The notes beneath the pieces are model-generated. The model did not search any database and was not told the origin of the DNA. It saw only the letters and a list, made by a program, of their open reading frames with translations. 64,000 bases of DNA from JAKFWF01 sp031429105 (GTDB lineage: Bacteria > Pseudomonadota > Alphaproteobacteria > Rhizobiales > Hyphomicrobiaceae), in assembly GCA_031429105.1 (NCBI GenBank), contig JANOYV010000138.1, positions 1-64,000 of the forward strand, written 5' to 3'. Positions 43,581-51,987 of this stretch are shown here, piece after piece; positions within the stretch are counted from its first letter, which is position 1, and each line of letters starts with the position of its first letter. The translations under genes were made by a program, and so were the position numbers.

Positions 43581-43892
43581 ATGAGGCGAAACGTCAGTGC
43601 AGTGCTCGTTTGTTTTGCGATCATCATGGCAGCGGCATCTATTGGTCAGGCACAAGACAAGGTTGGTGTCGAACCTTGCGATAGCTTCCTGGCGAAGTAC
43701 GAAGCATGCGTTGCCGCTAAGGTTCCGGTCGCTGCCCAGACCCCGCAGTTGAAAGACGCCATCAAGCAAATGCGGTTGATGTGGGCGAGCCTTGCCGCTG
43801 ATCCAGTGACCAAGGATCGCGTGCCAGCTTTATGCCAGCAAGCACTGGAGACGACGAAACAGCAGACGGTCGCCCTGGGCTGTGGTTGGTAA
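43581..43892 (+). CDS. Small secreted four-cysteine protein
   Basis: A 103-residue protein with a signal peptide ending SIGQAQ|D. The mature domain is helical and has four cysteines: two spaced by nine residues (CDSFLAKYEAC) and two by fifteen (CQQ...LGC). The spacing suggests a helical hairpin closed by disulphides in the periplasm, reminiscent of but not identical to twin CX9C proteins. Function unknown. The gene is preceded by GAGAGGA. Confidence 0.75.
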   Translation: MRRNVSAVLVCFAIIMAAASIGQAQDKVGVEPCDSFLAKYEACVAAKVPVAAQTPQLKDAIKQMRLMWASLAADPVTKDRVPALCQQALETTKQQTVALGCGW

Positions 43893-43922
43893 AAGTGGCG
43901 GTGCGTGGCAGGTTCAGGCGCC

Positions 43923-44135
43923 TCACACTTTCTTCACAAACTCGGTTTTCAGGACGAGGCCTTTGACCTTATCCGAGCGGCACTCGATTTCTTCCTCGTT
44001 GTCGGTCAGGTGCACGCCCTTGAACAGCGTGCCGCGCTTCAAGGTCACGGAGGAGCCCTTCACTTTCAGGTCCTTGATCAGCGTGACCGAGCAGCCTTCG
44101 GTGAGCTTCGTGCCATTGCAATCTTTGACGTCCAT
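43923..44135 (-). CDS. PhnA/YjdM-like zinc-ribbon family protein, C-terminal domain only
   Basis: A 70-residue protein matching the C-terminal PhnA domain (VKDCNGTKLTEGCSVTLIKDLKVKGSSVTLKRGTLFKG then NEEEIECRSDKVKGLVLKTEFVKK). Full YjdM/PhnA proteins carry an N-terminal zinc ribbon, absent here; short single-domain versions like this are common in alphaproteobacteria. Despite the name, the family is not shown to act on phosphonates. ATG 44135 is used; upstream sequence in frame does not look coding. Confidence 0.8.
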   Translation of the reverse strand: MDVKDCNGTKLTEGCSVTLIKDLKVKGSSVTLKRGTLFKGVHLTDNEEEIECRSDKVKGLVLKTEFVKKV

Positions 44136-44179
44136 CGGTGCGCTCGCCGTGTTGAGAGGAGTTTGGCGCGTTGTAGCGC

Positions 44180-45100
44180 TCAACCACTGACGACGCCATA
44201 GGTGTCGAACCAGCGCCGCAAATAGGTGCGCGCGGCTTGGCCTCCGCCCAAGTCCCAAGCGTTGACGAGGGCTACGCGAAAACCACCGGGCGGCATGGTG
44301 TGGGCTTCGGGCAAGCGATCCTCATAGAACGTGATCTGGATGCTTGAGACGCCGGGCATGCGCGCTGCAACGTTCACGATGTCAGCGGGCGGATGGCGGA
44401 AGCGGCGACCGTTGGGGAAAAACAGCGCCAGTGAAAAACCGTCGCGGCGTTGGCTGTCATCGAACGTCCAACGCTGTTTTCCATGGAGCCCGATCAGCGC
44501 CTCGACCCAGCCCGTGCCGTAAAGATCTGGCCATTGGTCGGAGAACCGTAGATGTGCGTCGATAATTGTGCCGCCGATGGTCTCGGCATTGATGATGCCG
44601 GTATAGCCGCCGAGATTGCCTTTGGCCCATAATCGCAACCGTGCTTCATGATCGGGCATGGCATCCGCGTGCACCGTCCAATAGTCGAACATACCGCCTG
44701 ATGTCGGCCGCCCTGTGGCGTGTCTGATCCAGGCAACGTCGCCATCGACGACCGCCATATCGGTGGAGATGTGCGGGCCATCGAGCAGAGGCATCCACAT
44801 GTGGCCCGGCGTGCTGTGGTGGGCATACGCCGATGCACTCGCAATCACGCGGCTGCCAGCTCCCATGCCGCCGAAGTTGAAGATTGGCTTGGAGAAGACC
44901 GGAAAGTGCTTCGGCGTGAGCCCATGCGGACCGGCATCAAGGCCCTGGCTCAACGCCAGTTGCAGCTTGTCGAACACCCAACGGTGCTTCGGGTTCCACG
45001 CCCATGCCTCCGGATCGTCGGCTGGCACGAACACGTCATCGGGACACGGGATGTGCTGGAAATACTGGTGTCGCCATGGGGCAGGTTCGATGATGGGCAT
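44180..45100 (-). CDS. Conserved hypothetical protein, possibly ATP-grasp-like
   Basis: A 306-residue soluble protein I cannot place. Blocks that look conserved are KPIFNFGGMGAGSRVI (about 71-86), HMWMPLLDGPHISTDMAVVDG (101-121), LGGYTGIINAETIGGTIIDAHLRFSDQWPDLYG (about 164-196) and the acidic/aromatic ends. The order of a glycine-rich loop, a strand with acidic residues and a terminal (E/D)xHLR...D pattern recalls ATP-grasp ligases, but this is an impression only. It is followed by the small PhnA-like gene on the same strand. Confidence 0.6.
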   Translation of the reverse strand: MPIIEPAPWRHQYFQHIPCPDDVFVPADDPEAWAWNPKHRWVFDKLQLALSQGLDAGPHGLTPKHFPVFSKPIFNFGGMGAGSRVIASASAYAHHSTPGHMWMPLLDGPHISTDMAVVDGDVAWIRHATGRPTSGGMFDYWTVHADAMPDHEARLRLWAKGNLGGYTGIINAETIGGTIIDAHLRFSDQWPDLYGTGWVEALIGLHGKQRWTFDDSQRRDGFSLALFFPNGRRFRHPPADIVNVAARMPGVSSIQITFYEDRLPEAHTMPPGGFRVALVNAWDLGGGQAARTYLRRWFDTYGVVSG

Positions 45101-45257
45101 GTCATAAAGTAGCGCGACGGCCTAGTCGCTGCATTCACTATTTTGTCAGGGCTGAGCGTTACGTGGATGCTCACGCATGAATGCCATATTTCTTGATCTA
45201 GACGATGTTTGATGGGAGCATAAAGCGTTCGTTGATTTTCGACCTCGGAGTTGGCAC

Positions 45258-46061
45258 ATGCCGCAACTCACAGCCGACATCGAATATTCCGAGCGGGGGC
45301 AGGGGCCTGCGCTATTGTTCCTGCCCGGCAGTTTCGGAACCGGTGCAGGTTGGCGTGGCGTGATCGACGCACTCGGTGGCGGCTATCGCATCATAACGAC
45401 CAGCCTGCTCGGCTACGGTGCGACTGTCGAGCGCCGTCCACTGGGCAATGCGACCATGGCGCAGCAGCTCCAAGTGCTCGATGCCATCGTCGAACGTATC
45501 GGCGCACCGACGCATGTGATAGGCCATTCCTTCGGCGGGTTGTGCGCGATTGTCCACGCGATGAAGGGAGCGCAGAAGGTCGCGAGCCTGACCCTCGTCG
45601 AAGCCAATCCGTTCGAAATTCTGCGTACCGCCGGTGATGACGCGCTGCATGCGATGTTCGGCGCCATGACCGACGTCTACTTCGCCGAATTCGATGCCGG
45701 TCGTTCCGATGCCGCGCGACACGTCATCGACTTCTACGGTGGTGTCGGAGCGTTTGACGCGTTTCCGCCGAAGGTGCGCGATTACGTCGTGGCGACCACT
45801 GCGAGCAATATTCGAGACTGGACGTCGGCGGCGTCATTTCAGCCGCCGCTGGCGGCCTTTCGCGCGATCCGTGCACCGACGCTCGTGATCCGGGGCGGCA
45901 AGGGGCATCCGGCTATGCTGCGGATTGCCGAATTGCTTACTGAGACGATGCCCGCAGCCGAGTTGGCGACCATCGACGGCGGCAGTCACTTTCTCCCCAT
46001 GACGCATGCCGCTGCCGTCGCTCGCCTCGTCGAGGCGCACGTGGCGCGTACTGTTCGATGA
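45258..46061 (+). CDS. Alpha/beta hydrolase
   Basis: A 267-residue cytoplasmic alpha/beta hydrolase. It opens with LTADIEYSERGQGPALLFLPGSFGTGAGWRGV (oxyanion loop), has the nucleophile elbow GHSFGGLCA (serine near 94), an acid residue near VIRGGKGHP and the histidine in GGSHFLPMTH close to the C-terminus. Esterase, lactonase or haloalkane-dehalogenase-type activity is possible. GGAG seven bases upstream supports ATG 45258. Stands alone. Confidence 0.85.
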   Translation: MPQLTADIEYSERGQGPALLFLPGSFGTGAGWRGVIDALGGGYRIITTSLLGYGATVERRPLGNATMAQQLQVLDAIVERIGAPTHVIGHSFGGLCAIVHAMKGAQKVASLTLVEANPFEILRTAGDDALHAMFGAMTDVYFAEFDAGRSDAARHVIDFYGGVGAFDAFPPKVRDYVVATTASNIRDWTSAASFQPPLAAFRAIRAPTLVIRGGKGHPAMLRIAELLTETMPAAELATIDGGSHFLPMTHAAAVARLVEAHVARTVR

Positions 46062-46074
46062 TGAATTTGTGGCG

Positions 46075-46229
46075 CACCCCCACCCCGACCCTCCCCCTCA
46101 AGGGGGGAGGGAGGGGAGCCTATTCGAAAGCGCAGTATTCGGTGGTCAAATTTTGTGATGCGCTCCCGTGTTTCCTCTCCTCCGTTCATCCCCTCCCCCC
46201 TTGAGGGGGAGGGCTAGGGTGGGGGGGGG
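46075..46229. repeat. Large GC-rich inverted repeat (intergenic palindrome)
   Basis: The left arm (46075-46107) and right arm (46195-46229) are imperfect inverted copies with a perfect 19-bp core, CCCTCCCCCTCAAGGGGGG against CCCCCCTTGAGGGGGAGGG. The arms enclose about 87 bp. It lies between the hydrolase stop and the E1-beta stop, where a bidirectional transcription barrier would be useful. Such palindromes are widespread between rhizobial genes. Confidence 0.75.
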
Positions 46230-46275
46230 CTGACCGGTAAAATGCAATCGAACTGATTCAATCGATTGTCTTAAG

Positions 46276-47247
46276 TTACCCCATCATGCGCTTCACCTTC
46301 GCGACGATCTTGTTGGTGGTGACGCGGACTTGGGTTTCAAGCGGTGGCGAGAACGGGATCGGTAGGCGGGGTGCACCGAGCCGCTTCGCGCTTTTGATGT
46401 TCTGCGGTCCGAGCCGGTCGACAATGCGGGCGACGATTTCTCCCCCGAAGCCACCGACTTCAACCGCTTCGTGCACGACCAGCAAGCGGCCAGTGCGTTT
46501 GACCGACGCCGCAATTGCATCTTCGTCCCAGGGCCACAGTGTGCGCAGATCGTAGGCGTCGGCTGCAATGCCATCCTTGGCCAGCTGAGCCACCGCCTCG
46601 ACAACCTTCGGCACGATCGCCGACCACGTGACAATTGTGACCGCATCGCCCTTCGACAATTGCCGCGCCTTGCCGAACGGGATCGGCTCAATTTTATCGG
46701 CAATCGTTCCGCCCGCTTGCCACAAATCCTTCGGATCGAAGAACAGCACCGGATCGTCCGAGCGGATGGCTGACACCAGCAAACCTGCCTCATCTTCGGC
46801 GCACGATGGCGCAACCACGATCACGCCCGGCAGATGCGTAAACCAGGCTTCCAGCATCTGGCTATGCTGGGCTGCCGAGTTGCGCCACATGCCGTGCGGC
46901 ATCCGCACGACAACGGCGGGCTTGGCCTGGCCGCCGAACATATAGCGGACCTTGGCGATCTGGTTGACGAGTTCGTCCATCGCACACATCACGAAATCGA
47001 AAATGCGCATTTCGATGATCGGGCGCGTGCCGACGAGGGCGGCACCGAGGCCAGCTCCCATAATCGTCGATTCCGAGATCGGTGTTGAGACGACGCGCTC
47101 TGGCCCGAACTCCTCAAGGAATCCCCTGTACTGGCCCCAAAGCCCGCCGCGCGCGACGTCTTCGCCAAGTACCCAGACGGTCGGGTCACGGCGCATTTCC
47201 TGTAGGGCTGCCAAGCGCCCGGCTTCGATCAATGTCACTTCGGGCAT
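46276..47247 (-). CDS. 2-oxoacid dehydrogenase E1 component, beta subunit
   Basis: A 323-residue transketolase-type E1 beta subunit. The N-terminal region VTLIEAGRLAALQEMRRDPTVWVLGEDVARGGLWG is typical of PdhB/AcoB, followed by VSTPISESTIMGAGLGAALVGTRPIIEM and KPAVVVRMPHG. It pairs with the alpha subunit encoded immediately upstream (13-bp overlap) to decarboxylate pyruvate, acetoin or a branched 2-oxoacid. Neither E2 nor E3 genes are adjacent. The substrate cannot be decided. Confidence 0.9.
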   Translation of the reverse strand: MPEVTLIEAGRLAALQEMRRDPTVWVLGEDVARGGLWGQYRGFLEEFGPERVVSTPISESTIMGAGLGAALVGTRPIIEMRIFDFVMCAMDELVNQIAKVRYMFGGQAKPAVVVRMPHGMWRNSAAQHSQMLEAWFTHLPGVIVVAPSCAEDEAGLLVSAIRSDDPVLFFDPKDLWQAGGTIADKIEPIPFGKARQLSKGDAVTIVTWSAIVPKVVEAVAQLAKDGIAADAYDLRTLWPWDEDAIAASVKRTGRLLVVHEAVEVGGFGGEIVARIVDRLGPQNIKSAKRLGAPRLPIPFSPPLETQVRVTTNKIVAKVKRMMG

Positions 47248-48242
47248 GCGACGGCTCCTACATCTTGAACGTCGGCGTAGGCTGTTTCAGGCTTTGGCCA
47301 GGGCGCTGCCTTGGACGCGTCACGGGCCTCGCCCATTTCGCTCTGCGCTTGGGTCGCGATGATTGCGAAGTCGGGCGCCTCGACGCCGCGATCCCCCAGC
47401 AGCTTCTCCAACCGCGCAATCGGACACCGGGCTTTGCCGGCTTCCACTTCCTTCGGGTCGCGCCAGGCGGCGGCATCGGTCGAGGTGTGGCCGGTCCAGC
47501 GGTAGGTTTTCGCGTGCAGGATTTGTGGGCCGAAGCCTGCGCGAATTTTCGCCACGAGTTTGGCCGTCGCATCGTCAACGGCGACGACGTCGTTGCCATC
47601 AACCGATAGGCCTGGCACGCCGAGGCTTTCGGCGCGGGCGATAACGCCCGGTCCAGCGGTGACGCTCGCCGTCGCGGTGAAGGCTGCGACGCCATTGTCT
47701 TCGCACACGAACAAAACGGGCAGCTTGTAGAGTGCCGCCCAGTTCAGTCCTTCGAGGAATGGCCCACGGTTGATCGCGCCGTCGCCGAACATGCAGACGG
47801 CGAGTGCGTCGGACTTGAGCATCTTGAGGCCCTGTGCCGCGCCGACGGCAATTGGAATTCCGCCTGAGACCACACCGTTCGCGCCCAGCATCCCGACCGA
47901 GAAATCGGCAATGTGCATGGACCCGCCCTTGCCGCCGCAATAGCCGCCCTCCCGTCCGTACAACTCGAGCATCATGCGGTCAGGCTGCGCGCCCTTGGCG
48001 ATGGCGTGGCCGTGCCCGCGATGGTTGGAGGTCAGCCTGTCATCCTTGCGCAGATTGATACAGACACCGGCGGCCACTCCTTCCTGGCCGAGCGATACGT
48101 GCAGCGGGCCTGGAATGTCGCCACTTTTGTGGGCGGCGAGCGCTGCTTCCTCAAAGGCGCGAATGCGCACCATGGTGCGGTAGAGATCGAGCAGCCGCTT
48201 GATATTGTCACCCGCTCCCGACGGCTTGGACTTCGATGCCAT
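47235..48242 (-). CDS. 2-oxoacid dehydrogenase E1 component, alpha subunit
   Basis: A 335-residue thiamine-pyrophosphate subunit: DLYRTMVRIRAFEEAA, HVSLGQEGVAAGVC, SNHRGHGHAIAKG, and the TPP motif starting GDGAINRGPFLEGLNWAALYKLPVLFVCEDN (153-183). PdhA/AcoA-type. ATG 48242 has GGGAG ten bases upstream; a GTG/ATG start 30 bp earlier is less likely. It is co-transcribed and overlaps with the beta subunit. The usual serine phosphorylation segment of eukaryotic E1 is not relevant here. Confidence 0.9.
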   Translation of the reverse strand: MASKSKPSGAGDNIKRLLDLYRTMVRIRAFEEAALAAHKSGDIPGPLHVSLGQEGVAAGVCINLRKDDRLTSNHRGHGHAIAKGAQPDRMMLELYGREGGYCGGKGGSMHIADFSVGMLGANGVVSGGIPIAVGAAQGLKMLKSDALAVCMFGDGAINRGPFLEGLNWAALYKLPVLFVCEDNGVAAFTATASVTAGPGVIARAESLGVPGLSVDGNDVVAVDDATAKLVAKIRAGFGPQILHAKTYRWTGHTSTDAAAWRDPKEVEAGKARCPIARLEKLLGDRGVEAPDFAIIATQAQSEMGEARDASKAAPWPKPETAYADVQDVGAVACPK

Positions 48243-48378
48243 GCGCGCGCAATGCTCCCGATGTTGTTTCAAATATTTTGACGTTTCCCCTATCGAGGTT
48301 TAGGCCGCATGCGCTAAAAATCAAGTTGAACGGTGTGCCGCAAATTGCAATCGGTGCGAGCCTGAGGAGTTCATTGTC

Positions 48379-49215
48379 GTGACGATGCCAGCCCTGATCC
48401 TCGATAGCGTGACCCATCTATTGCCGGAGCACGCAGGCCGCGCTGCGCTCTGCGCGTCGCACGGCGGGCGCTATGCCGGCTGGTATGCGGCGACCAAGGG
48501 AATTGGTGCCGTCATCCTGAACGATGCCGGTGTCGGGCGCGAGCAAGCCGGTATCGCCGGGCTCGACCTGTTGGGCGCACACGGCATACCAGCCGCGTGC
48601 CTGTCGCATCGCTCGGCGCGCATCGGGCAGGGGCAGCATGCGCATGATCATGGTGTGATCTCGCATGTGAATGATGCGGCCGCTCAGTTGGGGGTTCAGG
48701 TCGGGCTTGCCTGTGTCGCGGCGGCGGAACTAATGGCGCGTGCTGCCAAAGTGCCGACCTCGCGCCCGGGGCCTGAGCATGAGGCACGCATTGAACACAC
48801 CGAACTTGGGCACGCAGGCGTGCGGGTGTTCGTGCTCGATTCTATTTCTCTGGTGACGCCGGCCGATGTCGGCCACATCATCGTGACGGCATCGCACGGC
48901 GGCCTGCTCGGCGGCAATGCGGCGGTGCCGGTGAAGTATCCCGTGTTCGCCGCCGTCACCAACGATGCAGATCGCGGCATCGATGATGCCGGCATTTCGC
49001 GGTTGCCCGCGATGGACGCACTTGGCATTGCCGGAGCATGTGTGTCGGCGTTCTCGGCCCGCATCGGCGATGGACGATCAACCCTTGATGATGGCTTTAT
49101 CTCGGCACTCAATGCAACGGCTGCCAGATACGGCGGGGTGCTCGGCCAGAGTTGTCAGGCATTCGTTGCGGCGATGGTTGCCGCGCGACGGGCTGCACTG
49201 GCGCGTTCGCAATAG
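48379..49215 (+). CDS. Unrecognised protein made of two tandem copies of one domain
   Basis: A 278-residue soluble protein of no family known to me. It consists of two related halves. Repeat 1 (about 8-122) and repeat 2 (about 153-271) share, in order: LDS (8-10 and 153-155), ASHGG (26-30 and 171-175), ND (48-49 and 195-196), AGI (57-59 and 204-206) and SARIG (79-83 and 226-230), with nearly equal spacing. The matched serine, histidine, aspartate and arginine residues suggest a doubled active site. Gly/Ala-rich with no signal or membrane segment. It is followed 92 bp later by the cystathionine beta-lyase-like gene and is divergent from the E1 genes. Confidence 0.75.
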   Translation: MTMPALILDSVTHLLPEHAGRAALCASHGGRYAGWYAATKGIGAVILNDAGVGREQAGIAGLDLLGAHGIPAACLSHRSARIGQGQHAHDHGVISHVNDAAAQLGVQVGLACVAAAELMARAAKVPTSRPGPEHEARIEHTELGHAGVRVFVLDSISLVTPADVGHIIVTASHGGLLGGNAAVPVKYPVFAAVTNDADRGIDDAGISRLPAMDALGIAGACVSAFSARIGDGRSTLDDGFISALNATAARYGGVLGQSCQAFVAAMVAARRAALARSQ

Positions 49216-49306
49216 CAGTGCTCGTATCAATCGTTTGACGCAACGACAGTTGCGCATCTAACGTGTTTGTCAGAAATTTCATCCCAAAATGGCAAGGACT
49301 CACCCG

Positions 49307-50488
49307 ATGAGCGACGACAGGAAACAGCGCCCGACAACGCGCCTCGTGCATGCCGGACGCGACCATCTCGGGGCGGATCTGTCGCCGGTTAATCCGCCAA
49401 TCGCGCGCACCTCGACCGTGCTCTATCGCAACATCGGTGTCAGAACGGCACTGGTCGAGCGCAAGGGCAAAGGCGAGCGGGTGTGGAACTACGGCACCGC
49501 CGGATCGTCGGTTTCGTTCGCGCTGGAAGACGCAATAACGGAGGTCGAGGGCGGCGCGCGCACGATGCTGTTCGGCAGCGGGCTGGCGGCCGTAGCGCAC
49601 CCCTTGTTGGCGATCCTGAAGCCCGGCGATCACGTACTGTTCGCCGAGACGATCTATCAACCAGCCCGGACCCTCGCGACGGACTACCTGACCCCGCGCG
49701 GCATCGTTTGCGAGTTCTATACCGGCGGGCACGAGGAAGTTGCCAAGCGCATCCGCCCCGATACGCGGATGGTCTATCTCGATAACCCGGGCTCGATCGT
49801 GTTCGACATCCAGGATGTGCCAGCGCTGGCCGCTGTGTGCAAAGGCAAAGGCAACGACATTCTCATCGCCGTCGACAACACCTGGGGCGCGCCCGGCGTC
49901 TATCGTCCGTTGACGCTCGGCGCCGATATCTCAATCGTCGCCGTGACCAAATACATCGCCGGGCATTCCGACTTGCTGATGGGCTCGGTGACGGCCAACG
50001 CGCGCTGTGCCGATCTGCTGTACAAGATGGCCGGCGTCCTCGGCCAGGTTGTGACGCCGGATGATGCCTATACGGCGTTGCGCGGTCTGCGCACGGCGCA
50101 CGCACGTCTGACCATGCAGGCGGCGAACGCAATGGCTGTGATCAAGTGGTTGCAAAAACAGCCCGAGGTCGAACGAGTGCTGTATCCAGCGCTCGAGACC
50201 GATCCGAACTACTCATTGTGGAAGCGTGATTTCAAAGGCACCAACAGCCTGTTCTCGGTGGCGTTCAAACCGGGCGTGACTCCAGCGCACGCGAACACGT
50301 TCGTTGATGCCTTGAAGATGTTCGGCATCGGCGCCTCGTGGGGTGGCTACGAGTGCCTCGCGCTGACCTATCCGCCCGAGCGTCTCAAAGGCTGGAGCGG
50401 CGGCGCCCTGATCCGGATGCACGTCGGCTTGGAAGACCCAGCCGACGTGATCGCCGATTTGCAGCTGGGGTTCGATGCGGTGAGATAA
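49307..50488 (+). CDS. metC: Cystathionine beta-lyase (Cys/Met metabolism PLP enzyme)
   Basis: A 393-residue PLP-dependent enzyme. Recognisable parts are TRLVHAGRD near the start, LFGSGLAAVAHPLLAILKPGDHVL, VYLDNPGSIVFDIQDV, and the PLP lysine K215 in SIVAVTKYIAGHSDLLMG; the C-terminus has SWGGYECLAL and LIRMHVGLEDPADVIADL. The sequence fits the MetC group that splits cystathionine to homocysteine. AAGGA eight bases before ATG 49307 decides the start. A 29-base piece of this gene (50308-50336) recurs exactly at 54892-54920. Confidence 0.88.
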   Translation: MSDDRKQRPTTRLVHAGRDHLGADLSPVNPPIARTSTVLYRNIGVRTALVERKGKGERVWNYGTAGSSVSFALEDAITEVEGGARTMLFGSGLAAVAHPLLAILKPGDHVLFAETIYQPARTLATDYLTPRGIVCEFYTGGHEEVAKRIRPDTRMVYLDNPGSIVFDIQDVPALAAVCKGKGNDILIAVDNTWGAPGVYRPLTLGADISIVAVTKYIAGHSDLLMGSVTANARCADLLYKMAGVLGQVVTPDDAYTALRGLRTAHARLTMQAANAMAVIKWLQKQPEVERVLYPALETDPNYSLWKRDFKGTNSLFSVAFKPGVTPAHANTFVDALKMFGIGASWGGYECLALTYPPERLKGWSGGALIRMHVGLEDPADVIADLQLGFDAVR

Positions 50489-50765
50489 CGGATTGGGAAT
50501 CGTATCTCTATTTCCGGGGCCGTCTGTCTGACGACGTGATCAGCTTTGGGGCAAATGCGGACATTCGCAATCCTGCGATATGGAACTTGCGCTTCGGCTG
50601 CTGATAGATAGGATAACTGACAGTCAGAGATGGCGACGGACGGCCGAAGTTGTCCCAACTGCGACATTGGTTGTGCGCTGCGGCAAGGGATTTTATGCTA
50701 CTTTAGCTCGCTTTAGACTACTCGCTTGAGCCGATAAAATGTTGGTTCCTGAGCTTGGAGGCCAA

Positions 50766-51980
50766 GTGCGGCGGCGCGAGTTCATAACGCTCTTGGGCGG
50801 CGGGGCGGCCACATGGTCGCTTGCGGCGAGTGCACAGCAAGGGCGTGACCCCCATATCAATATCGGCGTGCTGACCGATATGAGCGGCCTTTTCGCCACT
50901 CTAGCCGGTGAGGGATCTGTGGTTGCTGCCCAAATGGCTGTCGATGATTTCGGCGGCGAGGTCCTTGGCAAAAGAATCCGCGTGCTTTTCGGTGACCACA
51001 AACACCAGGTTGATGTCGCCTCTGCAATAGCAACACAGTGGTTCAACGATGAACACGTCGGCGCTGTCGTGGACATGCCGAATTCAACAGTTGCCTTGGC
51101 AACGCAAAAACTCGCAGACGCCCGCGACAGGATTGCGGTGACCGTATCGGGCGGCACGAGTGATCTAACAGGCAAAGCATGCACTAACACTGGCTTCCAC
51201 TGGGCCTACGACACCTATTCAAATACTGTCGGCATCGCGCGGGCCATGGTCGGCTTTGGTCTCGACACCTGGTACTTCATAACGGCCAACTACTCGTTCG
51301 GGTGGACGCTCGAACAGGATGCAAGCTCAGCTGTTAAAAATGCCGGTGGCACAGTGATCGGGCGTTCTCTCCACCCATTAAACACAAACAATTTCAGCGA
51401 ATATCTCACCGCGGCTCAGGATTCGGGTGCAAAGGTAATCGCCCTGGCAAACGCAGGCGGCGACACAATAAACGCCGTAAGACAGGCCGCCGAAATCGGT
51501 ATCTCGCCGCGATCGCAGACCTTAGTCCCGCTTTTGGTGTTTATCTCAGATGTCAATACTCTCGGACTCGAGGTCGCGCATGGCATGACCTTCGTCGACG
51601 GCTTCTATTGGGACAACAATCGTCGTACCCGCGACTGGTCCAATAGGTTCTATGCGCGTCGCGGGGCAATGCCAACGATGACCCACGCAGGCGTTTATTC
51701 CGCTGTGCTTCATTATTTGCGTGCAGTCCGCGCTTCCGGAACCGACGAAGGCAAGATCGTCGCAAATAGTATGCGGCAACTTCGGGTTGATGATTTCTTT
51801 GCGCCGGGCGGCGTACTGCGGATGGACGGACGACTGGTCCACGACATGTATCTCGTGGAAGTCAAGCCGCCTGAAGAATCGCGATACCCGTGGGACTACT
51901 ACAGGGTTCTATCCATCATCCCAGGAGATAAAGCGTTTCGGCCCGTGGCGGAGGGCAACTGTCCGCTCGTGCCGAAGTAA
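50766..51980 (+). CDS. Tat-exported branched-chain-amino-acid-type substrate-binding protein
   Basis: A 404-residue periplasmic binding protein of the LivJ/Peripla_BP_6 class. It starts with a twin-arginine signal (RRREFITLLGGGAATWSLAASA) of a form very common in rhizobia, followed by INIGVLTDMSGLFATLAGEGSVVAAQMAVDDFGG. The mature part has the two-lobe fold pattern through AHGMTFVDGFYWDNNRRTRDWSNRFYARRG. GGAGG four bases before GTG 50766 sets the start. The next gene, seven bases on, is a histidine kinase; there is no permease or ATPase, so it probably acts in sensing. Confidence 0.88.
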   Translation: MRRREFITLLGGGAATWSLAASAQQGRDPHINIGVLTDMSGLFATLAGEGSVVAAQMAVDDFGGEVLGKRIRVLFGDHKHQVDVASAIATQWFNDEHVGAVVDMPNSTVALATQKLADARDRIAVTVSGGTSDLTGKACTNTGFHWAYDTYSNTVGIARAMVGFGLDTWYFITANYSFGWTLEQDASSAVKNAGGTVIGRSLHPLNTNNFSEYLTAAQDSGAKVIALANAGGDTINAVRQAAEIGISPRSQTLVPLLVFISDVNTLGLEVAHGMTFVDGFYWDNNRRTRDWSNRFYARRGAMPTMTHAGVYSAVLHYLRAVRASGTDEGKIVANSMRQLRVDDFFAPGGVLRMDGRLVHDMYLVEVKPPEESRYPWDYYRVLSIIPGDKAFRPVAEGNCPLVPK

Positions 51981-51987
51981 GGCGAAA

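Noticed and set aside
51721..51987. Upstream extension of the sensor kinase frame
   Set aside because: It would overlap the binding-protein gene in another frame; ATG 51988 begins right after that gene's stop.
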